From Chitinophagaceae bacterium UBA2793 (GTDB lineage Bacteria > Bacteroidota > Bacteroidia > Chitinophagales > Chitinophagaceae), in contig DEHT01000056.1 of NCBI GenBank assembly GCA_002352045.1, positions 1 through 5,779 on the forward strand: a stretch of 5,779 bases of DNA. Reading direction: 5' to 3'. The notes below the pieces were generated by a model. The model was not told where the DNA came from. It was given only the letters and a program-made list of their open reading frames with translations, and ran no database searches. Position 1 is the stretch's first letter, and every line of letters begins with the position of its first letter. The position numbers and the translations under genes were made by a program. This document shows, piece by piece, positions 1 to 5,121 of this stretch.

Positions 1-34
1 TTGCCAGCATAATGAGTAAGCATCTTAAATTCAT
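1..34 (-). CDS. Possible start of a secreted protein gene, cut by the left edge
   Basis: On the minus strand an ATG at 34-32 opens a frame that runs off the window after 11 codons, reading MNLRCLLIMLA. A basic residue followed by a run of Leu, Ile and Met looks like the n- and h-regions of a signal peptide. The function cannot be told from this fragment. The sequence TATTTTTC (minus strand of 43-50) lies just upstream and matches six of the seven... strictly, all but the last fixed base of the Bacteroidota -7 box TAnnTTTG. A second ATG in another frame (minus strand of 21-23) also stays open to the edge, so the start is not certain. So short a frame may be open by chance. Confidence 0.27.
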   Translation of the reverse strand, partial: MNLRCLLIMLA

Positions 35-224
35 TACTGCCCGAAAAATAAAATTTAGCAGATTAGTATTTATAATCTTCTGCAAAACTTAAAAACCCGG
101 CAGCCACTGCATTATTATGAATGTACTTCAGGTTTTGATATTGAAGAAAAGTTATTATATAAAGCATTCCATTGAGTTCAATCAAAATATTTGATTCTAC
201 AATTACCTGATATCTTTTCGCTAA

Positions 225-506
225 TTATTTAATGATTACTTCTTTTATCAGCTTTTCGCCCATGGCTTCGTTTACCCTGCTGATGATGGTTTCTTTTTGA
301 TACAATAATTCATTTTTTAGCGGAGCCACATTGGTATGAATAAATAAGGTACTGCCTACAATTTCAATTTTATCGGTGTATTTGGCAACGGTTTTACCCA
401 TTAGTTTTTCCCACACTTCCTTAATTTGCAAAGCCTGAACATAGGTTTTGAACTTGCTGTTTTTTAAATACTGTTGCAATGCTTCCTGTAAACTAAGAGT
501 AGCCAT
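225..506 (-). CDS. DUF721 / DciA-like protein next to RecF
   Basis: This 93-residue protein fits the short DUF721 family, whose better-studied member DciA binds and helps load the replicative DNA helicase in many bacteria. The body is recognisable: an N-terminal amphipathic stretch (SLQEALQQYLKN, residues 5-16), then VWEKLMGKTVAKYT (about 31-44), then a strand-rich part with LFIHTNVAPLKNELL (about 54-68), ending in GEKLIKEVIIK. The length is normal for Bacteroidota members, which consist of little more than this domain. It lies 97 nt downstream of recF on the same strand, and recF-DUF721 adjacency is common in bacteria, which supports the call. A helicase-loading role here is inferred from the family. 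The ATG start gives the expected N-terminus and lies only five bases after a good -7 box, so the mRNA may be leaderless. Confidence 0.87.
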   Translation of the reverse strand: MATLSLQEALQQYLKNSKFKTYVQALQIKEVWEKLMGKTVAKYTDKIEIVGSTLFIHTNVAPLKNELLYQKETIISRVNEAMGEKLIKEVIIK

Positions 507-510
507 GCAG

Positions 511-518
511 CGAAGGTA
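511..518 (-). promoter_or_regulatory. Bacteroidota-type -7 promoter box for the DUF721 gene
   Basis: Read on the minus strand this is TACCTTCG, matching the Bacteroidota -7 consensus TAnnTTTG at all but one fixed position. It ends four bases before the ATG of the DUF721 gene at 506, so transcription would begin at or beside the start codon. I see no convincing TTTG -33 element at the usual spacing, which limits confidence. If real, it gives DUF721 its own transcript apart from recF. Confidence 0.42.
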
Positions 519-603
519 CGAAAAGCAGGAAAGGTTTATGGGAATTTGAATTGTAAATAATTTCCGGGTTTACAATAAATCAATCATTTTTAAAAACAGT
601 AAA

Positions 604-1689
604 TTATTCAAGTTCAATAATTTCTCCATCCACTTCCAACTGATCAAAAATTTTTTGCAACCTGTCTTTATGAGTGTCGGTAATAAATACCTGCCCATCG
701 TTTTGCCTGCAAACCCAGTGGAGTAAATTTTTCATTCGGTTTTCATCTAATTTTTCAAACACATCATCCAATAATAATAAAGGCGCAAATCCTTTGCCCA
801 TGCGCATTATTTCATACTCTGCCAGCTTTAGTGCAAATAGTAGGCTTTTTCGCTGGCCCTGGGATGCAATGGTTTTAAAAGATTGTCCATTGAGTTCAAA
901 TTGTATATCATCTTTGTGAATACCGGCATTGGTACGTTGCAGGTATCGGTCTTTCTCCCGGTTCTGCACTAGTAAATCCGAAAAGGAATGTTTAAAAAGC
1001 CTGCTTTCGTATTGTATGTTGATGGACTCAACATTCTCTGCAATTTGTTGGTAAAACTGTTGAACAATTGGAATAAGTTGCGCTGTAAACTCTTTTCGTT
1101 TTTCAAAAACATAATTGCCGGGCTGCATTAATTGTTCGTCTAATATTTGCAATAAAGCATTGTTGGTAGTTCCATTTTCTGCTAATTGTTTGAGCAAACT
1201 ATTTCTTTGCTGCAGCACTTTATTGTAGATCATTAACTGCTGTAAATATTCGGCATCCAATTGACAAATGATGGCATCAATTAATTTTCTTCTTTCTTCA
1301 CTTCCGCCTGTAATGATTTCAATATCGTCCGGCGCAATCATTACGGCTGGCAATAAGCCTATGTGCATGGATAACTTTTCGTAGGGCACATCGTTTAAAA
1401 GAAATTCTTTTTTTCCGCTGCCACGGTTAATACAAACCACTTTTAAAAGCAGCTCGTTTTTTTCAAATGCTGCTTCCAATCTAAAGCCATCCATGCCAAA
1501 ATGTACGTTCAACTGATCACTTGCTGTAAAATAACTTTTTGTAAAGCAACAATAATAAATGGCATCGAGCAGGTTGGTTTTGCCTTTACCATTTAAACCG
1601 CAAATGCCAATAACCCTTTTACCAAACACAAAAGTTTTAAATGGATAATTTTTAAAATGTGTGAGAGAAATTTTAGAAAGCCGGAGCAT
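604..1689 (-). CDS. recF: DNA replication and repair protein RecF
   Basis: RecF is a cytoplasmic SMC-like ABC ATPase that, with RecO and RecR, directs RecA loading at single-stranded gaps behind stalled forks. At 361 residues it has the usual RecF length. The N-terminus (LSKISLTHFKNY, residues 4-15) is typical. The Walker A motif GLNGKGKTN is at 31-39, the ABC signature SQGQRKS at 276-282, the Walker B strand with its acidic pair LLLLDDVFEKLD at 304-315, and the switch-like TDTH at 337-340. Residues of about 130-250 form the helical arm expected between the two ATPase halves. No key motif is missing. The ATG at 1689 is the natural start because the conserved N-terminus begins directly after it. 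The gene is divergent from pdhA across 166 bp and is followed on the same strand by DUF721. There is no dnaA, dnaN or gyrB beside it in this window. Confidence 0.97.
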   Translation of the reverse strand: MLRLSKISLTHFKNYPFKTFVFGKRVIGICGLNGKGKTNLLDAIYYCCFTKSYFTASDQLNVHFGMDGFRLEAAFEKNELLLKVVCINRGSGKKEFLLNDVPYEKLSMHIGLLPAVMIAPDDIEIITGGSEERRKLIDAIICQLDAEYLQQLMIYNKVLQQRNSLLKQLAENGTTNNALLQILDEQLMQPGNYVFEKRKEFTAQLIPIVQQFYQQIAENVESINIQYESRLFKHSFSDLLVQNREKDRYLQRTNAGIHKDDIQFELNGQSFKTIASQGQRKSLLFALKLAEYEIMRMGKGFAPLLLLDDVFEKLDENRMKNLLHWVCRQNDGQVFITDTHKDRLQKIFDQLEVDGEIIELE

Positions 1690-1828
1690 ACTGCAAGATA
1701 ATTGTAAAATGGCGTTTCAAATAAAACTTAAATGGGTAACCTATTGTTTGTTTTTCAACAACTTGCCCATAAGGGTGGAAAACCATTTAATCCTTTGAAA
1801 CATCTTAAACATTTACCCATCATTTCCC

Positions 1829-1836
1829 TATATTTG
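1829..1836 (+). promoter_or_regulatory. Bacteroidota-type -7 promoter box for pdhA
   Basis: TATATTTG is a perfect match to the Bacteroidota -7 consensus TAnnTTTG and is followed by CACCC, a common downstream context in this phylum. It lies 19 bases before the TTG start of pdhA, giving an expected leader of only about 12-15 nt. It probably drives the pdhA-TPR-ribH run. No TTTG lies at normal -33 spacing: the nearest, at 1794-1797, is 31 bases upstream, which is too far. Confidence 0.58.
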
Positions 1837-1855
1837 CACCCTAAAATTTTATGCC

Positions 1856-2848
1856 TTGGCTACAAAGTTTTCAAAAGAAACCTACCTGTATTGGTACGAA
1901 TTGATGCTATTGTTGCGCCGGTTTGAAGAAAAAACCGGGCAATTGTACGGAATGCAAAAAATACGTGGCTTTTGCCATTTGTATATTGGCCAGGAGGCTG
2001 TAGCCGCCGGATGTATGACGGCCACCAATCCCGATGATAAATTTATTACTGCTTATAGAGACCATGCTTTAGCCATTGCAAAAGGTGTTTCTGCAAAATC
2101 GTGCATGGCCGAAATGTATGGCAAAGCCACCGGATGCAGCAAGGGTAAAGGTGGAAGCATGCACTTTTTTGGTGTAAAAGAAAATTTCTTTGGTGGGCAT
2201 GGTATAGTAGGTGCACAAATTGGAACCGGTGCAGGATTGGCATTTGCTGAAAAATATAAGGGAACTCAAAATGTAGTGCTTTGCTACTTTGGTGATGGCG
2301 CCGCCCGCCAGGGTATGCTGCACGAAAGTTTTAATATGGCCATGCTTTGGGAATTGCCGGTTATTTTTATTTGTGAAAACAACGGTTACGCAATGGGAAC
2401 TTCGGTTGCCAGAACCAGTAAGACTTTGGATATTTATAAAATGGCAGATGCTTATGAAATGCCTGCTGATAGTGTGGATGGTATGAGTCCCGAAGAAGTA
2501 CACAATGCTGTTTTGAGAGCAGTAAACAGGGCAAGAGAAAAAGGTGGCCCAACGCTGTTAGAAATTAAAACCTATCGCTACAAAGGTCACAGTATGAGCG
2601 ATCCTCAAAAATACCGTACCAAAGAAGAGTTGGAAGAATACAAACAAAAAGATCCTATTGAACATGTATTAAAAGTTTTACAAACTGAATACAAAGTTTC
2701 CAATGAAGATATTGAAGTAATTAACGAAAGGGTTAAGGCAGAAGTGGAAGAGTCTGTAAAATTTGCAGAAGAAAGCCCCTGGCCTTCTGATGATGAACTG
2801 TTGAAAGATGTTTATGTTCAGCAGGATTATCCTTTTATAATGGATTAA
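1856..2848 (+). CDS. pdhA: Pyruvate dehydrogenase E1 component, alpha subunit
   Basis: This is the alpha chain of the thiamine-diphosphate-dependent E1 enzyme, which decarboxylates pyruvate and passes the acetyl group to the lipoyl arm of E2. Visible motifs are the GFCHLYIGQEA entry region (38-48), YRDH (67-70), GKGGSMH (97-103), and the ThDP/Mg motif starting with GDGAARQG (146-153) and closing with ENNGYAMGTS (174-183). The loop YRYKGHSMSDP (240-250) corresponds to the phosphorylation loop of mitochondrial E1-alpha. The length of 330 residues is normal for the two-chain E1. No in-frame ATG precedes the conserved region, so I take the TTG at 1856, which gives MATKFSKETY. An ATG at 1851 lies in another frame and stops after 17 codons. 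The E1-beta gene is not adjacent; a TPR gene follows after 48 nt. A related 2-oxoacid dehydrogenase E1-alpha is possible, but pyruvate is favoured by overall similarity. Confidence 0.93.
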   Translation: MATKFSKETYLYWYELMLLLRRFEEKTGQLYGMQKIRGFCHLYIGQEAVAAGCMTATNPDDKFITAYRDHALAIAKGVSAKSCMAEMYGKATGCSKGKGGSMHFFGVKENFFGGHGIVGAQIGTGAGLAFAEKYKGTQNVVLCYFGDGAARQGMLHESFNMAMLWELPVIFICENNGYAMGTSVARTSKTLDIYKMADAYEMPADSVDGMSPEEVHNAVLRAVNRAREKGGPTLLEIKTYRYKGHSMSDPQKYRTKEELEEYKQKDPIEHVLKVLQTEYKVSNEDIEVINERVKAEVEESVKFAEESPWPSDDELLKDVYVQQDYPFIMD

Positions 2849-2896
2849 TTAAAACTTAGTAACAACAAAACAAAAATTTAAAAAGAACAAATAAAA

Positions 2897-3625
2897 ATGG
2901 CAGAGACGAAAACAGCAACTGTAGCGGCGGAAGCAACCCTCACAACTGTTGAAAATGCAAAAAACTTTTGGGACAAATACAGCAAACCCATTCTGTACGT
3001 TGTTGGAGCGGTAGCAGTTCTTACCGTAGCATGGTATGCTTATAAAAATTATGTAGTAGAACCTCAGAAAATAGAAGCCAACGAAGCTTTTTTTGCAGCG
3101 GAAGGCCTTTTTGCTAAAATGGCTTCAACGGGATTCAATAAAGATTCTATCAATATTGTAATGAATGGCGGTGAAATAGACGGCCAAAAAGTTACCGGAG
3201 CTTTAAAAGTAATTAGCAATTTTGGAAGTACTCCTGCCGGCGACCGTGCAGAATATATAGCAGGCGCTTGTTATTTACATTTAAAAGAATTTGATAAAGC
3301 CATTAAACATTTAGAAGCATTTGATGGTAATGGTGCTACCCAGGTACAAAGCAAAGCCTACATTATGCTGGGCCATGCTTATGCAGAAAAGAAAAAAAAT
3401 TCAGAGGCACTGAGCAACTATAAAAAAGCTGCCAGCGTAAACGAAAAAGATGATTTTTTTGCACCCGATGCTTTATTGATGGCGGCTGCATTTGCTGCCT
3501 CAACAGGTGATAGCAAAGAAGCCATTAGCTTATACCAACAAGTAAAAGAAAAATATCCTTCCAATACTGCGGTAATTAGTGGCGATGTTGATAAAAACCT
3601 TGCAAGACTGGGTGTACTCAACTAA
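2897..3625 (+). CDS. Membrane-anchored tetratricopeptide repeat protein (YfgM-like)
   Basis: The 242-residue product begins with a soluble N-terminal tail of about 30 residues rich in Ala and Thr, then one hydrophobic segment (about 31-49, PILYVVGAVAVLTVAWYAY) followed by a basic KNY. The C-terminal part is helical with three TPR-like units: about 117-142 (AEYIAGACYLHLKEFDKAI), 150-182 (AYIMLGHAYAEKKKNSEAL) and 190-222 (DALLMAAAFAASTGDSKEAI). This layout, a short tail, one membrane helix and TPRs outside the cytoplasm, is that of YfgM, a SecYEG-associated periplasmic chaperone partner in Escherichia coli. A precise function is not shown here. Other single-span TPR scaffolds look alike. The ATG follows an A-rich leader (ATAAAA) typical of the phylum. 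It sits between pdhA and ribH, 19 nt from ribH, and is likely co-transcribed with both. Confidence 0.82.
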   Translation: MAETKTATVAAEATLTTVENAKNFWDKYSKPILYVVGAVAVLTVAWYAYKNYVVEPQKIEANEAFFAAEGLFAKMASTGFNKDSINIVMNGGEIDGQKVTGALKVISNFGSTPAGDRAEYIAGACYLHLKEFDKAIKHLEAFDGNGATQVQSKAYIMLGHAYAEKKKNSEALSNYKKAASVNEKDDFFAPDALLMAAAFAASTGDSKEAISLYQQVKEKYPSNTAVISGDVDKNLARLGVLN

Positions 3626-3644
3626 TTGTTCAAAATAAATATAA

Positions 3645-4139
3645 ATGGCATTTAGCTCATCTCAAATATTTGAAACTACAGGCATCCAATTAAAAAAGGA
3701 TGCCTGTATTGTAATTGTAAGTACCGATTGGAACCGGCATGTAATTAGTAAACTGGAAGAAGGTTGCATAAAAGTTTTGAAAGAAAATAAGGTAGCTTAT
3801 AAACACATTATAGTGCCAGGTGCAGTAGAAATACCTTTTGCCATAAAAGATTTCTGGAGAAAGGCAGAAGGAACAACAATTCAACCCGATGGATTTATTG
3901 CATTGGGTTGCGTTATTAAGGGCGATACACCTCATTTTGATTATGTATGCAATTCGGTAACCGATGGAATTACACATTTGAATGTAACGCTTCCGGTGCC
4001 TGTAATCTTTGGGGTGCTTACTGTAAATACACTGGAGCAAGCCGATGAAAGAATAGGAGGCAAGCACGGGCACAAGGGTGAAGAAGCGGCTGCAACAGCA
4101 ATTAAAATGATTGCATTGTCGCAGTCGTTTAAGGATTAA
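3645..4139 (+). CDS. ribH: 6,7-dimethyl-8-ribityllumazine synthase
   Basis: RibH condenses 5-amino-6-ribitylaminouracil with 3,4-dihydroxy-2-butanone 4-phosphate to form the lumazine that riboflavin synthase converts to riboflavin. All active-site blocks are present in its 164 residues: STDWNRH (26-32, with Trp where the Bacillus enzyme has the stacking Phe), VPGAVEIPFA (57-66), GCVIKGDTPHFDYVCN (88-103, with His97 at the position of the catalytic His88 of Bacillus subtilis), PVIFGVLT (119-126), and EQADERIGGKHGHKG (131-145, with Arg136 as the phosphate-binding Arg). The length is normal for a capsid-type or pentameric enzyme. The other rib genes are absent here, and the 19-nt upstream gap leaves no room for an FMN riboswitch, so expression probably follows the pdhA-TPR transcript. 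A strong hairpin occupies codons 11-22. Confidence 0.97.
   Translation: MAFSSSQIFETTGIQLKKDACIVIVSTDWNRHVISKLEEGCIKVLKENKVAYKHIIVPGAVEIPFAIKDFWRKAEGTTIQPDGFIALGCVIKGDTPHFDYVCNSVTDGITHLNVTLPVPVIFGVLTVNTLEQADERIGGKHGHKGEEAAATAIKMIALSQSFKD
3677..3708 (+). other. Perfect 11-bp inverted repeat inside the 5' end of ribH
   Basis: TACAGGCATCC (3677-3687) and GGATGCCTGTA (3698-3708) are exact reverse complements separated by a 10-nt A-rich loop. In the mRNA this forms a stable stem-loop about 30 nt after the ribH start codon, within sequence coding for TGIQLKKDAC. No T-tract follows on either strand, so an intrinsic terminator is unlikely. The structure is seen directly; any regulatory role is inference. 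Confidence 0.8.
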
Positions 4140-4176
4140 TAATGATTGAATTTAAATTACTATTGTCCTACTAAGT

Positions 4177-4190
4177 TGGGCTAAAGCCCA
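4177..4190. repeat. Short palindrome TGGGCTAAAGCCCA
   Basis: TGGGC (4177-4181) pairs with GCCCA (4186-4190) around a TAAA loop; the pairing can also include the next T-A pair. It is the left inner arm of the 149-bp element and could form a local hairpin in the transcript downstream of ribH. Confidence 0.6.
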
Positions 4191-4218
4191 CTGGGAGAGG
4201 ATTTGAATCAATGGCACC

Positions 4219-4237
4219 GGGCTTAAGCCCAGGGCTT
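4219..4237. repeat. Central nested palindromes of the 149-bp element
   Basis: GGGCTTAAGCCC (4219-4230) is a perfect 12-bp palindrome. Its right half also pairs with the next bases: AAGCCC (4225-4230), A, GGGCTT (4232-4237). Two mutually exclusive hairpins are therefore possible. Beside it lies a direct repeat, TTGAAACCAGC (4238-4248) and TTGAAAACAGC (4251-4261), with 10 of 11 bases identical. Confidence 0.6.
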
Positions 4238-4284
4238 TTGAAACCAGCTATTGAAAACAGCACCGTTTATGGGATTTAGCCTAA

Positions 4285-4318
4285 TTTGAAGTTTTTTAGT
4301 CGGACAATAATGAATTTG
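4285..4318 (+). promoter_or_regulatory. Candidate promoter for the LutA-like gene
   Basis: TTTG at 4285-4288 and TGAATTTG at 4311-4318 resemble the Bacteroidota -33 (TTTG) and -7 (TAnnTTTG) boxes with a 22-nt spacer, a little long; the -7 box has one mismatch (G for A at its second base). Transcription would start near 4324, giving a leader of about 35 nt to the ATG at 4359. The -33 half lies inside the 149-bp element and the -7 half just outside it. Confidence 0.3.
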
Positions 4319-4358
4319 AATAGCAACCCAAAGTAAAAAACTTACTAATCAACAATAA

Positions 4359-5081
4359 ATGAAAGTACAATTATTCATACCATGTTTTGTTGATCAACTG
4401 TATCCGCAAACGGCATTCAATATGGTGAAAGTATTGGAGAAAGCCTGCTGTGAAGTAGAGTACAATACCAATCAAACCTGCTGTGGTCAACCTGCTTTTA
4501 ATGCCGGATTTGTGGATGATTGCCGTGCAGTTGCGCAAAAATTTTTAAACGATTTTAATTCGCCTGATTATATAGTTGCCCCAAGCGCAAGCTGTGCAGG
4601 CTTTGTAAGAAATTATTATCCCAAAGTTTTTGACAACAGTTCAAAGCATAACCAGGCAAAAGAAACCGGCAAGCGTTTATATGAGTTCACCGAGTTTTTA
4701 ACCGATGTATTAAAGATTGAAAATTTTGGTGCCAGCCTGCATACCAAAGCCACATACCACGACAGTTGCGCTGCATTAAGAGAATGTAAAATTAAAACGG
4801 GCCCTCGCAATTTGCTGAACCATGTAGAAGGGTTAGAGCTAATTGAAATGCAGGATAATGAAACATGCTGTGGTTTTGGCGGAACTTTTTCTGTAAAATT
4901 TGATGATATTTCCACGGCCATGGCCGATCAAAAAATAAACAATGCCCTGGCTACTGGCGCAAGCGCAATTATTTCTACCGACTTAAGTTGCCTGATGCAA
5001 TTGGATGGTGTTATTAAAAATAAAAAAGCAGCCCTGCAAACTTTGCATATAGCCGATGTGCTGGCAAGTGGGTGGGAATAA
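4359..5081 (+). CDS. lutA: LutA/YkgE-family (Fe-S)-binding oxidoreductase subunit
   Basis: The product has 240 residues, close to Bacillus subtilis LutA, and contains two cysteine-rich CCG domains. Domain 1 has Cys9 (FIPCFVD), CCGQPAFNAG (41-50) and SCAGF (78-82). Domain 2 has Cys137 (YHDSCAALRE, 133-142), TCCGFGGTFS (169-178) and Cys211 (DLSCLMQ). These cysteines hold iron-sulfur clusters or the heterodisulfide-reductase-type centre in this family. LutA acts in the cytoplasm with LutB and LutC to oxidise L-lactate to pyruvate. Neither partner is beside it: upstream is ribH across a repeat-bearing spacer, and downstream a convergent gene. The lactate role is therefore inferred from family resemblance alone, and glycolate-oxidase-subunit-like roles remain possible. 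The ATG at 4359 gives the conserved MKVQLFIPC N-terminus after an A-rich leader (AACAATAA). No frameshift or missing cysteine motif is seen. Confidence 0.87.
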   Translation: MKVQLFIPCFVDQLYPQTAFNMVKVLEKACCEVEYNTNQTCCGQPAFNAGFVDDCRAVAQKFLNDFNSPDYIVAPSASCAGFVRNYYPKVFDNSSKHNQAKETGKRLYEFTEFLTDVLKIENFGASLHTKATYHDSCAALRECKIKTGPRNLLNHVEGLELIEMQDNETCCGFGGTFSVKFDDISTAMADQKINNALATGASAIISTDLSCLMQLDGVIKNKKAALQTLHIADVLASGWE

Positions 5082-5109
5082 TAGCCTGTAAAATATTACT
5101 CACAGGCTA
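5082..5109. terminator. Stem-loop between convergent lutA and OmpA-domain genes
   Basis: TAGCCTGT (5082-5089) and ACAGGCTA (5102-5109) form a perfect 8-bp stem with a 12-nt AT-rich loop. It begins directly after the lutA stop codon and ends 12 bases before the stop of the convergent gene. The placement suits a terminator shared by both strands. No T-tract follows the stem on either strand, so it is not a classic intrinsic terminator. Confidence 0.55.
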
Positions 5110-5121
5110 CCATAACCAACA

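Larger units (their letters stand above)
4161..4309. repeat. 149-bp imperfect inverted-repeat element (MITE/REP-like candidate)
   Basis: The ends TATTGTCCTACTAA (4161-4174) and the reverse complement of 4296-4309 (TATTGTCCGACTAA) match at 13 of 14 positions. Just inside, TTGGGCTAAAGCCCA (4176-4190) and the reverse complement of 4270-4284 (TTAGGCTAAATCCCA) match at 13 of 15. The two pairs are separated by 1 nt on the left arm and 11 nt on the right, so the whole piece can fold into one long, interrupted hairpin around the palindrome at 4219-4230. There is no open frame of note inside. Outside the ends, TGAATTTAAAT (4147-4157) and TGAATTTGAAT (4311-4321) agree at 10 of 11, a possible degraded target duplication, although neither directly touches the element. 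This fits a non-autonomous mobile repeat. Copy number elsewhere in the genome cannot be judged from one window. Confidence 0.6.

Noticed and set aside
3..92. Plus-strand open frame at the left edge (with ATG at 12) ending at TAA 90-92, possibly the tail of an upstream gene
   Set aside because: Its translation shows no recognisable feature and it competes with the signal-peptide-like frame on the minus strand; there is too little sequence to support it.
180..196. AATCAAA / TTTGATT stem as a terminator after DUF721
   Set aside because: The stem is almost all A-T with a 3-nt loop and no T-tract follows on the minus strand; it would be very weak.
240..250. PdhA residues 240-250 (SMSDP loop) as evidence for kinase control
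   Set aside because: The loop is conserved in bacterial E1-alpha for cofactor binding whether or not a kinase exists; no pyruvate dehydrogenase kinase gene is in the window. Coordinates given are residue numbers in PdhA.
580..603. TTTTTAAAAA-containing sequence after recF's upstream neighbour as a promoter or terminator
   Set aside because: It is only AT-rich self-complementary sequence between DUF721 and recF, with no GC stem.
1732..1820. Inverted repeat ATGGGTAA (1732-1739) / TTACCCAT (1813-1820) flanking the divergent promoter region, a possible operator pair
   Set aside because: An 8-bp match at any spacing within a 166-bp region has a sizeable chance (roughly one in five by my estimate), and no regulator is suggested.
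1732..1926. Plus-strand 64-codon open frame across the recF-pdhA spacer
   Set aside because: It overlaps the conserved start of pdhA in another frame, crosses the promoter box, and its product resembles nothing.
2069..2503. Long minus-strand open frames inside pdhA and the other large genes
   Set aside because: They are antisense shadows of genes with clear family motifs and have no family features of their own.
3626..3644. FMN riboswitch before ribH
   Set aside because: The gap to the preceding gene is only 19 nt, too small for the aptamer.
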